Assembly (NCBI GenBank): GCA_016630905.1
Contig: WBMQ01000013.1
Coordinates: forward strand, 558,001 to 622,000
From: Capillidium heterosporum
Taxonomy: Eukaryota; Entomophthoromycota; Entomophthoromycetes; Entomophthorales; Capillidiaceae
DNA length: 64,000 nt
Reading direction: 5' to 3'
Both the position numbers and the translations under genes were made by a program. Positions 36,437 through 48,175 of the stretch are shown piece by piece; the first letter of the stretch is position 1, and each line of letters opens with the position of its first letter. Under the pieces are notes generated by a model. The model was given only the letters and a program-made list of their open reading frames with translations. It did no database searches and was not told the DNA's origin.

Positions 36437-37735
36437 ATGTCCAAATTCACCAAGGAATTCGACGTTGAAGACTCAGTCAGCGTACATAGCAGTAGCAAGG
36501 ATGACAAGCGTACTGGCTCAAGCTTCGGTGCTTACTTCAACATCGTGTGTGTAGTAGCCGGTACCGGTACTTTAGGTCTGCCCTTTGCCGTCAAGCAGGG
36601 TGGTTGGTTAGCTTTAGCCTTCTTCCTTTTAACGGCCCTCATTGCCATCTATACCTCCAAACTCTTAATTGAGTGCCTGTATTACAAACCCAATGAGAGG
36701 CTGGAGGAGTTTCCCGACATCGGTCGTGCCGCTTTCGGTACCTTTGGCTACTACTTCGTAAAGATCTTCCACTACTCCATTCTACTTTCAGCCGCCTGTA
36801 TCTACATTCTTTTAGCTGGCTCCAACATCTACGACATCATCAAGCAGGTCACTGGTGGTGAGATCCTGTCCCAGAGTATGTGGATCTTGATCGCTGGTAT
36901 TATCGTTTTGGTCCCTTCGGCAAGTTTGAAGTCGCTAAAGGAGGTTGCCATCTTAGCCGCCTTTGGTGCTGCTACTACCTTGATAGTAGTCTTCTGCGTA
37001 GTCGTCCTGGGTGCCATCCAGTTCCAGGATCCCGAATTCATTAGACCTGAAACCAAGGCTGTAGATTGGGCTGGAATCCCCTTATCGCTAGCTACTATCG
37101 CCTTCTCCTACGGTGGTAATGTTGTGTACCCTCATGTCGAATCGACTATGCGCCACCCCAAGTCTTGGAACAAGGTAGTCACCTACGCCATTTTAACCAT
37201 TACCTTCATGTACGTCACTATTGGCATAACTGGTTACTTGTATTATGGTGACAATGTCATGTCCCCCATTCTGAAGTCTCTGCCCGATGGTGTAGGTTCG
37301 TTAGTAGCTTACATTATGATCACCCTGCACGTCATCTTGGCCGCTCCCATCTACATTTGCTCCTTCTCTTTGGAACAGGAGAGGTGGCTCAAGATCGACC
37401 GCAAGTACATGTCAGCTAGCAAGGAATTCATCTACCGTATCATCTTGAGATCCATCGTAGCTGCTATCTTGACTGCCATCGCCATCTTCGTCCCTTACTT
37501 TTCCGATTTGATGGCTCTCATTGGTGCTATTTCCAACTGCCTCATCGTATTCTTGGTGCCAGTTGCTTGCCACTATAAACTTTTCGGAATCAAAGGAAGG
37601 CCCATCTGGGAGTACGTCTTCACCGCCATTGTTATTGTAGTTGGTTTGGTAGGTCTCGTACTTGGTACCAAGGATGCCGTCATCAACTTGATCAACCATA
37701 TTACCTATGGTGCTACCGGCAAGCCTAGCCACTAA
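36437..37735 (+). CDS. Amino-acid/auxin permease family transporter (AVT-like), copy 1 (intact)
   Basis: Single exon of 432 residues with about eleven membrane helices and a hydrophilic 30-residue N-terminus, typical of vacuolar AAAP carriers. Motifs: GAYFNIVCVVAGTGTLGLPF, IAIYTSKLLIECLYY, SYGGNVVYPHVESTM, ITGYLYYGDNVMSPILKSLP, HVILAAPIYICSFSLEQE and IGAISNCLIVFLVPVACHYK. Codons end in C or G far more than in copy 2, pointing to high expression. Copy 2 lies divergently 2.9 kb away. The substrate cannot be read from sequence. Confidence 0.93.
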   Translation: MSKFTKEFDVEDSVSVHSSSKDDKRTGSSFGAYFNIVCVVAGTGTLGLPFAVKQGGWLALAFFLLTALIAIYTSKLLIECLYYKPNERLEEFPDIGRAAFGTFGYYFVKIFHYSILLSAACIYILLAGSNIYDIIKQVTGGEILSQSMWILIAGIIVLVPSASLKSLKEVAILAAFGAATTLIVVFCVVVLGAIQFQDPEFIRPETKAVDWAGIPLSLATIAFSYGGNVVYPHVESTMRHPKSWNKVVTYAILTITFMYVTIGITGYLYYGDNVMSPILKSLPDGVGSLVAYIMITLHVILAAPIYICSFSLEQERWLKIDRKYMSASKEFIYRIILRSIVAAILTAIAIFVPYFSDLMALIGAISNCLIVFLVPVACHYKLFGIKGRPIWEYVFTAIVIVVGLVGLVLGTKDAVINLINHITYGATGKPSH

Positions 37736-39051
37736 CTTTTAATAAAATTTTTGTTTTTGTATATAGTTTTTAATGCAATTTATTTTTCAATACTTGAATT
37801 TTTATACTTCCAACTAGGTTAGCTATGAAAGTTGAGTTTGATGATATGGTGTTGAAGCCATCCTGATTCTTTGTTGTAAAGAGTAAACTATTATATTGAT
37901 AAAAGCTAGATACCTTACTACAACTAAACTTACAAAAAGATATCCAGTTGTTTCAGACTTTGAAAATTTGCTTTCAGCATCTTGTACTTCTTGAAGGTAT
38001 ATAGTAGACATCCCACTTGTAGAGTGCAAGGATGAGAAATTTATTCAAAATTTTCCAAAAACCGATCAAATTGTATATGTTTGGCTAGCTTGAGAAAAAG
38101 CATCATCAGTCCAAGACTTGCAAGTCTACAGGTTGACTAGTCTATCTTAAAAAGATACATTCATATGTTTTAATAAAATGTTTCATAATTAGCTATTCTA
38201 AATAATATATAGCGTACTTAATTTGGAATTTTGTATAGGTTTTAAAAACTCTATTTCCTTCAACATTGATTCTATCAAAAAAGGATTTGTATTGGGATGT
38301 AACTCACTATCATATATATATACAAAACTTTTTAATAGAGTTGGTATTGATTGTGTTTCTTGTGAGAAACGATCTCTATTTCTTTAAGATTTTGAATTTT
38401 CAAAGTTAAAACTTATGGATTTCAAAAAATATATCTATATTTAAACAAAAAAAGACTCAAATTATTTTCAAAGTTTAAATATAGCTTGTAGATATATTTA
38501 CAAATACAGTAGAAAAGTATTTTAGCAATTGAATATATATTTTTAATAATAAAAATGATTATGTTGCTAAATTTTATACTTTGTGACTTTAGAATTAAAA
38601 TCAAAGTTAAATTAAGTATATTTTTAGTTAGAATTTATGTAAAAAAGAACAAAACAAAGAATACATACAAGTAAACATATATAGATATATATAGTATAGT
38701 TAAAGTATAAGTATTTACTGGTAAAAATTTAGGATATGTACAGTGTAAACTTTCAAAGTAATCAAAGTGCTGGTGCTTTTATATTTACAAACTGAGCATT
38801 ACTTTCACCTTCAAATATCGGGCCAAACATATTACTAAGAATGCACTAATTTCTTCTAAAAGAGCGTTCTACTGGATCTTCTTATTTCTTTTTGATTACT
38901 TGATTTAACTTGATCAAATCATTGTAATAGAAATATGTACCTTCCTCAGTATTATTTGATAAGTTTGTATTCGTTTACCATGAAAATAGTTACTTTATCA
39001 ACGAATTAGACGGGTTATCAAAAAAGCAACTGGCTTGACCAAAACGCCCAT
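37736..39051. other. AT-rich spacer
   Basis: No gene seen in 1.3 kb. Very AT-rich runs lie at 38400-38700. Confidence 0.45.
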
Positions 39052-39264
39052 CGATTGGCCAAAAGTTATAATTCAAACTCAAAATCGGTTTGGATTTTCA
39101 ATTTCGATTTTTAGATTGGCTTCTAACTTCTATTGGCCACAGCTGGAAATACAATGAGAATAGATTGAAGTTGGCTCCAACTGCCCAAAACTATATAAAG
39201 CGTCACAATCTTCTCTCCAAAATTTAAATAATTTTCGTTTCAACCCAAATTCCAAATAACTAAA
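39052..39264 (+). promoter_or_regulatory. Histone H2B promoter: three CCAAT boxes and a TATA box
   Basis: ATTGG (CCAAT on the other strand) occurs at 39054-39058, 39115-39119 and 39132-39136, two of them extended as ATTGGCCA. TATATAA at 39192-39198 lies about 67 bases before the start codon. This is the arrangement expected of an S-phase histone promoter; function is inferred. Confidence 0.6.
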
Positions 39265-39669
39265 ATGGCCCCCAAAGTCGAGAAGAAAACCACCACCCCC
39301 TCTGCCACTGCCACCGTGCCAGCCACTACCACCAGCAAAGCCAAGGCCGGAAGACCTGCCAGCGAGGGTAAGAAGCGCAAGGCCAACCGCAAGGAGTCCT
39401 ACGCCTCTTACATCTACAAGGTCTTGAAGCAGGTCCACGGTGAAACCGGTATCTCCACCAAGGCCATGAGTATTCTCAACTCCTTCGTCAACGACATCTT
39501 CGAGCGTATCGCCAGCGAAGCTAGCAAGTTGGCCTCCTACAACAAGAGGTCTACTATCTCTTCCCGCGAGATCCAGACTGCCGTTCGTTTAGTCTTGCCT
39601 GGTGAGTTGGCCAAGCACGCCGTATCCGAAGGTACCAAGGCCGTCACCAAGTACACTTCCTCCAAATAA
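39265..39669 (+). CDS. H2B: Histone H2B
   Basis: Single exon of 134 residues. A Lys/Ala/Pro/Thr-rich tail ([20 protein letters not shown]) precedes the histone fold: [60 protein letters not shown] and [10 protein letters not shown]. The C-terminal helix with the ubiquitylation-type Lys (AVTKYTSSK) is intact. Codon bias is strong. H2A, usually paired divergently with H2B, is not next to it in this window. Confidence 0.98.
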   Translation: MAPKVEKKTTTPSATATVPATTTSKAKAGRPASEGKKRKANRKESYASYIYKVLKQVHGETGISTKAMSILNSFVNDIFERIASEASKLASYNKRSTISSREIQTAVRLVLPGELAKHAVSEGTKAVTKYTSSK

Positions 39670-40489
39670 GTATTCGGTAAAATGTTGTATCTACCCTACA
39701 CCCCCATTATTTAAGCTTTATATAAATGCACCAAACTCATCTGCTTTAATAAACTAACTCTACGTTTTATCAAAGCAGTACCTGAATAAATCTATGTCCT
39801 ATTGTGCTTATTACTCATCAACATATGTTTATTATGTATCTTCTAATCTAATCTTTATATCTTCAAAAAATATTTGTTTTAATAATCTAAATAAAGCTAT
39901 CAATTATTCACAAGTACTAACAGTAGTGCTATTGAATTATAAGAGTATCTGCTAATATGCACAATACCTCTAACGTTTCTACTGCTATTTAGTTGAGTTG
40001 CTTATAAAGTACAGGTACCTATAGCCGTTACAGAAATTGCTTACTACCTCCATCTCACTAAAATGGTCCAATCACTCAAAATAAAGAGAAGTAAAGCCAG
40101 ATTTACTAAGCAGAATGGTGATAGTACTCATAGGCCTAAGTTAATTTAATAGCTTTCGATTTATAGTGCAATATGATGTATCTACTATATAAAGTGCGAA
40201 TAAAATCAAATGTTGATCAGTATATGTATTTAAATACAAAAAAGTAAACTAACTATAATATTTTAAACGTCCTACAATATATAAAGAAAAATCAGTATAA
40301 AAAGTCTCCTAAACCTCAAGCTTGTTTATTTTAATCTTACTATAGAGCCGTAAAGTCTAAACTATCCGAGGTAAGGAAATATCAATTGAACGTGAATGTA
40401 AAAACTTAGATAGCTGTAATAAAGGTATGAAGAGCTGTACCATCATTAGAAAAAGCTCAAGGGGGTGTGCCTCAACAAAGTTTTCTCCA
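39670..40489. other. Convergent 3' spacer
   Basis: 820 bases between the ends of H2B and the C2/YPP gene. No gene, and no recognisable histone-type 3' stem-loop in the first 100 bases. Confidence 0.45.
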
Positions 40490-43400
40490 TTAGAAGTTGA
40501 GGAAACCCAGTTTGTTTTTCTTCTTTTTCCCAATGGAAGGCTGTAACGGGACGACTGGGGGACCCGATTGGTTGTTATTATTATAGTTATTATTACTACC
40601 ACTTGGAGCCTGGAGCGGGTACCCAAAATTGTCGAAGTTGGGCTGGTATGGCTGATTTTGGTTGGATAGTGAGGCAGGGTTGGGGTAGGGTGAGTTGTAG
40701 CTGGGTCGCGATGGCAATGGAGGTGGTATGTCCGAGCCATAGTGAGTTGGCATGTTGTTGGGTTTGTTAGGGATCGGTGGTGGGCCACTGTTGTTATCGA
40801 ATGATCCACTGAAGCTGACGTTGGATGAGTTGGCCCAAGGTTGAGGAGTTGGGAAAGCCGTACTAGGTGAGTAAGGATCTTGGTTGTACGATGGTTGGTG
40901 CGGGGGGAAATTTTGCTGCGGGTAGGCAGAGTTGGGTGGGTAAGCGTTGTGATGAGGGTGTACAAAGGAGTGTACGAATCCACCTTCGATAACGGCAGGC
41001 GTAGTTTTAATGGGGGCTGGAAACTGGTGTAGGCTGTTTGGTTTAACGGCTGGAGGTGGGTAAGGAGCAGCTGGTGGCGGCTGATAGACGTTACTTGGTG
41101 GGTAGCCTTGGTTAGCGGAGGCTGGTGGGTACGAGTCAAAACTGTTGTTCTTCTGGGGAGGATAGCCATGCTCGTTAGTCTTCATAGGTGGATAAGGGGT
41201 TTGGTTCGAACCTATAGATCCGTAAGGTGGTCCAGAAGGATTGTTATTAAAGCTTGCCTCACTAACTTTAGGAGGGTATGGTTTTTGATGAGAGCTTACA
41301 GATCCATAGGGAGTTCCAGAAGGGCTGTTACTATAGCTCGCTTCATTAGGTTTAGAAGGTGGGTAGATACTAGATGAGGATGGAGGGTAGGCACTATTGA
41401 CAGTGGTGGCAGGTGGGTAGCCGGTTGGCTTAGAAGTGCCATGATGGTTAGAAGGCGGATACTCATTTTTAGCGGATGCTGCTAACGAATCATTATTTTC
41501 ATACGGCTGAGCAGGGGGGTAGCCAGTTGGCTTGGAAGTGCTGTGGTGACTGGAAGGAGGGTAGTAGCTCTGAGAGGTCGAAGCAAGTGAAGCGTTACTT
41601 TCACTGCTATGGGCAGGTGGGTATTGGTGTAATTTCGAAGAGGGTGCTTGCGATGACGGACTAGATACCTGGTGTGGTGGGTAGGAATCTTTACGAGGAG
41701 GGTACATGTGACTTGGTGAAAGTGGCCCAGGCGAAGTAGCCTCCTGTGCAGATGATGATACAGGACTTCCGTGGTTTGGCGGGTAAGAGTTTTTATGAGG
41801 TGGGTATCCGTGTACAGGTGACTGTAATGAGCCAGTAGAATCACCTATATGGGCCTGTGAGTTGACGTTTACCTTTGGTGGCGGATAAGTAGAGTCTTTG
41901 GGAGGGTAAACATGCCCCGCTGATTGTGAAGTGGGTGGAGTAGTTTCATGTACAGATGTCATAACAGGCTTCGGAGGTGGGTAAGAGTCTGTGTGAGGTG
42001 GGTACCCATAAGAGGATGGTCGAGAAGCTCCAAAGACTTCCGATGCTGGAATCGAAGATGACGCCATAGTTTCTCCTGGGTTGTTTGAGTTAGAGGGAGG
42101 ATAAGAATCCATTCGTGGTGGATAGCCATGTGAAGTTGGTTTCGAAGTACTAGTGTAAACCTCAGATGAGGGAATTGCATTTTGAGAAACAGATATAGCG
42201 TTACTATTGGTTTGAGGAGGATACGAGTCTCTTCGTGGGGGGTATTCATGGCTTGCTGGTGGTTTAGGGTGAGAAACATTACTATAGCTATGATAAGATT
42301 CAGTATTCTCATACTGCTCAGTTTTTGGTTGAGGTGTAATAGCAGATCCTTGACTAGAGTTGATGTGAGGGTGGTTGATTCTTACATCTACGTTAGATTG
42401 AGAAGCTGATAAATTTTGGTCATGAGCCTGTACACTAGAACTATAATTTTCATCTCTATCTCCACTTGGCGGATAAGTTCCTTGGTGATTAGTGCTCGGA
42501 TTAGGATGCTCATAAGTACTCTGTTTATAGGCATTGTTTGGACTTTGTGCTGAATTAGATCCATGGAGTGACTGTTCAAATTGGTGGCTATTGGTTGTTT
42601 GTACTTCAGTTGCCGTATTAATATTAGGGGGCAAAGAGGAATTATTGTAACTATGGGAGGTCGCCAAAGTTGAATCTTTACCATGTTCACTACTAGCCGT
42701 ATGTACTGGCTGAGCACTTGAATGTGATTGTTGCTGAATACGAGTTGATGGAGGAGGGGACTGCTTAATTTCAGCAATAATAGGGGTGTTATTATCAAAT
42801 CTTTGCTCATTAATCTGCGGTTGCGAATGTTGAGAAGACCCGGAATGATACGTACTAGCAGAAGGCTGATATTGGCTAGACGTAGGGTTTGAAACGTTTA
42901 TGTTCGAATAACTATGAACGGAGCTTCCAGGAGCCTTTAACTGATCCAAGCTATCCGACCTTAAACTATTATCTTGAGGAACTGGTGGTAGACCCGGCCT
43001 CGTATATGGTGCATACGAATCTGATTTAGAGTTTTGTCCTGCTGTAGACGATTCAGCTACATTTTGAGAGGAGCCAGTTTGGTTACTGTTATCAAGATGC
43101 TGAGAGTTGGGAGGATGGCTTTGGTTATAAGTCAATATCTGCTCTTGATTTTGATGTGCGCTAGCTAAAGTTGGTGGATTTACGCTACCTTGACTTGAGG
43201 GCTGGGGTTTGTTGTTATTAAATTCTGGCTTCTGTCCAACATTTCCAAGAGCATGAGCCGATTCTAAAAGGAGTAAATCTATGTGTCAAAAAGAAAAGGT
43301 TACCATTAGCAACTGAATCTTTGTTCTTTTCGGCATTCAAATATTCAGAATTTGCCTGGCCATCCAAATGCATATCCTCGAGTTTCATAGTGACTGCATT

Positions 43401-44090
43401 GACTAGCTCTTGGTTGTTCCCGATTCTTTTAGTGGGATCATGTGTAGTTGGAGCTGAAGAAACGTTACTGAGACTAATGTCACTTTGAGCGGAGTTTAGG
43501 CTATTCTCAGGTAAAGACTCGGAGGCTTTAGTAGCAGCTTGAACTGAAATTTCAGGTTTATTAGCTGTTGGTGAGACAGCTTGAGTTGTAGTCTCCTGGC
43601 TTGATAATCTATGGGGTCCAGCTGGTGTCTGTACTGGGTTCGAGACCTTAGCTACTGGAGTAGTATTAACCTTTTGGGAAAACTTCTTATCAAGTTTTGA
43701 TTTGTTATGGAAGGTAAGTTCCAAATAGACCTCACCAGCTGGAGCACCTCTGTCGTACAATTTAAACCAACCATCACATTCACCAACTTTAAAGATGGGG
43801 TCTAGGTCAACAGCGCATTCTCCAATGAACTGTTCTTTACGTTTCCACTCATCATCGAAACACTTAACTTTAAGCACCTGACTTACCGGATATTTCAAAC
43901 GTTCAAACCTTATCCGATGGTTCCATTCAGGTTGGGTTCCACCATTTTTATCCACTTTAGTGCGATGTGAAAATTGACCAATCTCAAACACTAAAAATGG
44001 GTCCTGTTTCTTGAAGAAATCCTTATTAGGTAGTCCTCTTCCTTGTATCGCAAGGATTTCTAACAGTATATCATCTTCAACTCCACTCAT
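40490..44090 (-). CDS. C2-domain protein with long Tyr-Pro-Pro repeat tail (Inn1/Fic1-like)
   Basis: The start at MSGVEDDILLEILAI is followed by one C2 domain (about residues 5-130): GRGLPNKDFFKKQDPFLVFE, TQPEWNHRIRF, LKVKCFDDEWKRKEQFIGE and APAGEVYLELTFH. A short intron near 43268-43306 joins it in phase to a huge low-complexity tail of more than 900 residues. The tail has Ser/Gln/Asn-rich stretches and then many units of the type HGYPPRMDSYPP, ending in the basic KKKKNKLGFLNF. In yeasts, C2 proteins Inn1 and Fic1 link membrane to the cytokinetic ring and bind SH3 proteins through Pro-rich tails. A role in septation here is inference. The tail is much longer than in those proteins. Confidence 0.82.
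41000..42320 (-). repeat. Coding minisatellite: YPP-repeat array
   Basis: Within the C2-protein gene, units of about 36-75 bases encode recurring xGYPPxxxSYPP segments, more than twenty Tyr-Pro-Pro triplets in all. Spacing is irregular, so the array is old or under drift rather than freshly expanded. Such arrays can bind SH3 or WW domains or drive condensation. Confidence 0.75.
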
Positions 44091-45347
44091 CTTAAACTGC
44101 AATTAGATAATGTGCGTATTTATAAATTGAAACAAAACACAATTTACAAAATCAAATAAAAATCTAAAACACAGGCTTTCACTTACTTTTATATATCGAG
44201 TTAGACTTCTTGGCTAAGGTTGCGAATAAATATTAGGATGTTCTGAAATTACTCTTGACTTGGCTGTTGAGCTTGGTTTACAAAAGTGTGTTGTTTTTGT
44301 AGGTCACTTTGATTTTCAATTTCAGTTGATGTTTTAATTTCTGAAATTTCGCCTAAGTTATAACTGTAAATATAAAGTTGCAATGTTTGGAAACTTGAGT
44401 GTATTAACATATATACAATATTTTACCGCTCTTGACCATTAATGCATCTATATAGTAAGTTGTGTATAGATATAATTGAGCTGTATATCTCGAATTGAGG
44501 CAGCCTTAATAAATATTTCGAATGATATAGGTAGTAAAATACAGGTGTCCTTGAATATAGTTTTAGAATCAACTTAAGATGCTTTTGTTTTAATCAAGCA
44601 TGCTATGGTCAGTACTGATAAAGGTGGGAAGCTTGTTCTCATTCTAAAGGAAAGGTATGATAGAGTGGTACGTATTTGTATCTGTTAGTTAATTTAACTT
44701 TATTTAGTAGTTGCTTTGGTATATAGGGACGTAAAGACGGTGCACTGCACCAAATATAGCTACAATTATGTAGTATATGTGCAGTGATCTTTAAATATAG
44801 TAATAACTGCATGGTAGCCAAGAAAAACTATGTTGGGAATTAGTAATTGGATATGATTATAGGCACTATTTTTAAAGGAGTAACATTCGTTAGGGAGTCA
44901 TACAATGTATAATATGCGGAAGATACGGCTGACGGGTATATACACTGAAATACTTCATTGGGGCTGTTAAAGAGAAATAGAAATTTATTCACAAAGGACA
45001 CTTGCCGGCTTATACATTGATTACTGTTTCAGCGTAGCCACCTAAACGAGGCTCATATATTGTAATTAAGGCTATGTGGCGAACAGTCGTTTAAATAAGG
45101 AAAAAAGTAAGGTGTAAATGAACAAAGTACCAACCATTCTATACAGAAAATTAATTGAATTTCCCAAAACTATTTGCAGACCTACTTCCATTCAAGCTTT
45201 TCCAGGTATAAAGTGGCCCATCTATTAAATCATAATGTACAATATTACGGTTCCCAGCACTTTCCACTCAAAACCATATAAAAGCCTCCCAATTTCCAAC
45301 AGTAGCGTTAATCACGCTTTCCAAAACAACTGGTTGTTTTTCGAATA
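44091..45347. other. Divergent spacer
   Basis: AT-rich spacer between the C2 gene (minus) and the crystallin-like gene (plus). A 13-base palindrome GGTGCACTGCACC lies at 44739-44751. No gene seen. Confidence 0.45.
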
Positions 45348-45764
45348 ATGGTCCACCTCAACGCTTTCGTTTTTACCCTAATCAACTTGACGTTATTCCA
45401 AGCCGGCAAGGTCCTGCTGTACGAACACACTCATTTCAAAGGCCGTCAAGTCGACGTCAACATGGAAGATGAAGATATGAACTGCCGCAAGCTATCCAAC
45501 TTCGACAAGCAGGCTTCAAGTGTCCACTGGACCGGCATCAGTATGTGGAACTTGAAGCAAAAGTACTTTGAACGCAAGTGTATCTGCTTCTACGAGAAGG
45601 ACAACTGCAGTGGCAAAACCAGGTGCTGGGACGTCACCATGGATTGGTACAAACAGCCTTTGAACTTTGTAATCGACGGTATAAATGACCAGACATCCAG
45701 TTTGAAACAGATGATGTACGACGCCCGCAAGTTCAAAGACTGCTCCAAGCACAATATACACTAA
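45348..45764 (+). CDS. Small secreted beta/gamma-crystallin-like protein
   Basis: Single exon of 138 residues with a signal peptide (about residues 1-19, FVFTLINLTLFQAG) and then one or two Greek-key motifs. The opening GKVLLYEHTHFKGRQVDV carries the Tyr-x-x-x-x-Phe-x-Gly signature of beta/gamma-crystallins, and SNFDKQASSVHW has the usual Ser of the motif. Eight cysteines in the mature part suggest disulphides. Microbial members bind calcium or act as secreted defence or surface proteins; the role here is unknown. A TATA-like TATAAA lies about 70 bases upstream. Confidence 0.75.
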   Translation: MVHLNAFVFTLINLTLFQAGKVLLYEHTHFKGRQVDVNMEDEDMNCRKLSNFDKQASSVHWTGISMWNLKQKYFERKCICFYEKDNCSGKTRCWDVTMDWYKQPLNFVIDGINDQTSSLKQMMYDARKFKDCSKHNIH

Positions 45765-46729
45765 CGTCAAAATTATGGGAACTAACTAATTCAAATAAAT
45801 CTAATGTATTCTAATATTTATATACCATTTTTAAATTATATATATTTAAAAGTTGAATTATTATAGCTATTCATTCATTTTATAAATTTTAATCGCTATA
45901 AGGGTTTATATTCTCAACATACATACACAGCTATAGTACCAGTTGCTAACGAGTTGGATTTAGATGCTGTTGATTACCCGACTACCCACATACCAGAATA
46001 CTATATGATATGCAGTACAAACTTTAGATTTCTAGAAGGCTATTAATAGTAAATTGAAGCATACCCCACAGCTTCACAAGACCTATAGATCGTCTGGTTT
46101 ATATTAGTTAGAGTCGTCGCCAATAAATGTATATTTATAAAGCTTACGTTTAGTGGTTCAGACATTGCAGGAAGCTTAATCTAGAGCTTGCTTCATCAGC
46201 CTAGAAATTAAAGCTCATCTGTTGATTGGGTGCAAATGACCGTCTTGATATACAATAGACTTGCACCTTATCTGTGATAGATAATTAGCTATACAACTGA
46301 TCAGATGTAGGGTAGAGGCTTTGGTAACCAACTTGAAAAGCTGGGGTTTGCTATCACTAATAGTTTTCTTGCATGGGGATAGTTGGCATACTTTTAAAAT
46401 ATATATTAGCATCAATTTACTAAATAAATTAGCTTAATTTTGGTATTTTTATAGCAGAATTTAAGCTATATATGTCAAGATGATCATAGTAATTTTGCGA
46501 TTTTTAAAGATATGGTGAAATTTTAGAGGTATAAATGTAAGCATCAAAATTAAATACCGAGAGACAATATCCAAAAAGTAGCATTCTTATGGATATATTT
46601 CCTTTTATAAGATCAAAGCAGTCATAGTAGGCGTTAATGGAACATAGAGTTGCTTTATATGGATATCTCAAATACTAAAAATGCTACATGTGTTTATTTC
46701 ATATACTTGATGAAAATTTACTCAAAAGA
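45765..46729. other. Convergent 3' spacer
   Basis: AT-rich, no gene seen. A 66-codon minus-strand frame at 46215-46415 is not supported. Confidence 0.45.
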
Positions 46730-47245
46730 TTATATGGTAACCCTGGCCTTTATCCAAAATATCTCCTTACCTGCCTTGTCGTAACCTTTAGAATCGACAA
46801 CATATTCGCCATCAGGGAGACCAGTAGGCAGTTCATACTCCTTGGAAGTTTCAAAAAGTTTACCTTTGGGCATGGGACATTTTGCTTCCGTCCTCGAGAA
46901 GGAATCACAAAAGCTAAGCTGCTCCCTATAAACTTTGTAGATATCGTAGGTGATCAAGGTGTCTATCAAAGTTTCGTTCTCGATAGGTTTCTTAGTCTTG
47001 CCCTGGATGTAGATGTTGAACTTTTCTCCCCGTTTGGGTTTGGCTGGTACTAGCTTGATCTGATAGAAGTCGATAACAGTGTCGGTACCACAGTCATAAA
47101 CGTCGTTGGTGATTTTGTAGCAGTCTTTGTTTCCGGGGAAGGGAAGTGCTTTCTGTTCAGCTACGCCGACTTGTGGAGTAGTTTGGATTTGACTCAATAA
47201 TCCAGATAAAAAAGACAACGCTGTTAGGGCTAAAGAATACTTCAT
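46730..47245 (-). CDS. NPC2: ML-domain lipid-transfer protein (NPC2/PG-PI transfer type)
   Basis: Single exon of 171 residues with a signal peptide (MKYSLALTALSFLSGLLSQI). The ML domain starts at CYKITNDVYDCGTDTVIDF and runs through IKLVPAKPKRGEKFNIYIQG, DTLITYDIYKVYREQLSFCD, CPMPKGKLF and LPDGEYVVDSKGYD to a hydrophobic end. The first Cys and the DCG motif are family hallmarks. NPC2-like fungal proteins carry sterols or phosphatidylglycerol/phosphatidylinositol in the vacuole lumen or outside the cell. Confidence 0.9.
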   Translation of the reverse strand: MKYSLALTALSFLSGLLSQIQTTPQVGVAEQKALPFPGNKDCYKITNDVYDCGTDTVIDFYQIKLVPAKPKRGEKFNIYIQGKTKKPIENETLIDTLITYDIYKVYREQLSFCDSFSRTEAKCPMPKGKLFETSKEYELPTGLPDGEYVVDSKGYDKAGKEIFWIKARVTI

Positions 47246-48175
47246 TTTTGAGATCTAATCACGCTGAGATTGTTCTTTATATACGGCTGAGGAACAACCC
47301 TTTTTACATTTAGCCTGTCTATTTGAAAAGCTAAACCCGATGGACCTCCTGTATCTTAGCAGTTGATGCGATAGCAAACTTATTCAACTCCTTTTTATAG
47401 CCTTTGATGTATAGTCATCCGAATTTCTACTTAGTCATGGAGCGGATTTCCGCGATACTTTCGGGTGAATAGGTGGTTTGGCGTCCAGCCTACAACTAAA
47501 GTTCCAAAATCAATTCAACTTTTTAGTAAATGCTAATGCTAAAGAGTATGTATCATTTGTAAAATACTGCATTGTAAGATATTCAATGGATTAAATTTAT
47601 ATCATGGCTAAAATTTCTAATGCTTTATACTGCTATACCATATGCTTCTAGTTACGCAATCAAGTTCAAGCTTTCAATTCAATATATGAAAAGAATTGGA
47701 TATCTATAAAGCATTCTAAACCCCAAGTTTAAATTAGACTCTACATGCTCCTATATATCTAAGAATTCTTAGAAAGAAAGGGAATTGTATTGAACAAAGT
47801 AATACCTACCACAATATTTTATATTTAAGCACACTGGTAGAGGTGAATGGCTAAGTCTAAACATTAACTTAAAAGACCTGAGAATACAAGTTAGAGGATC
47901 TCCAACAAGAACTTTATTTTGACTAAAATATAAAACGAACATAACATCAATTTAGTAAATTGCTCTATAGAATGCAGAATGGACTAAGTAATGTTACAAA
48001 AAGTACTTTTCTAAAGCACATGTCCTTTACATACTGCAAAGCTAGCATACATATAACCCATGTATCTGATAAAATACACAAAAAGAGTTCAAATATTTCA
48101 AAATACACTATATAAAACAAATGTGCAGTCGTTGGTCACTACCTACATCCAAAATTTACTGAACGAAGAATCTAC
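47246..48175. other. Intergenic, no gene seen
   Basis: AT-rich except for a short GC-richer patch at about 47430-47490 upstream of the NPC2-like gene. No tRNA fold could be drawn there. Confidence 0.4.

Noticed and set aside
40357-42810. Several other-frame open frames over the YPP-repeat gene
   Set aside because: Shadows of a long low-complexity coding repeat.
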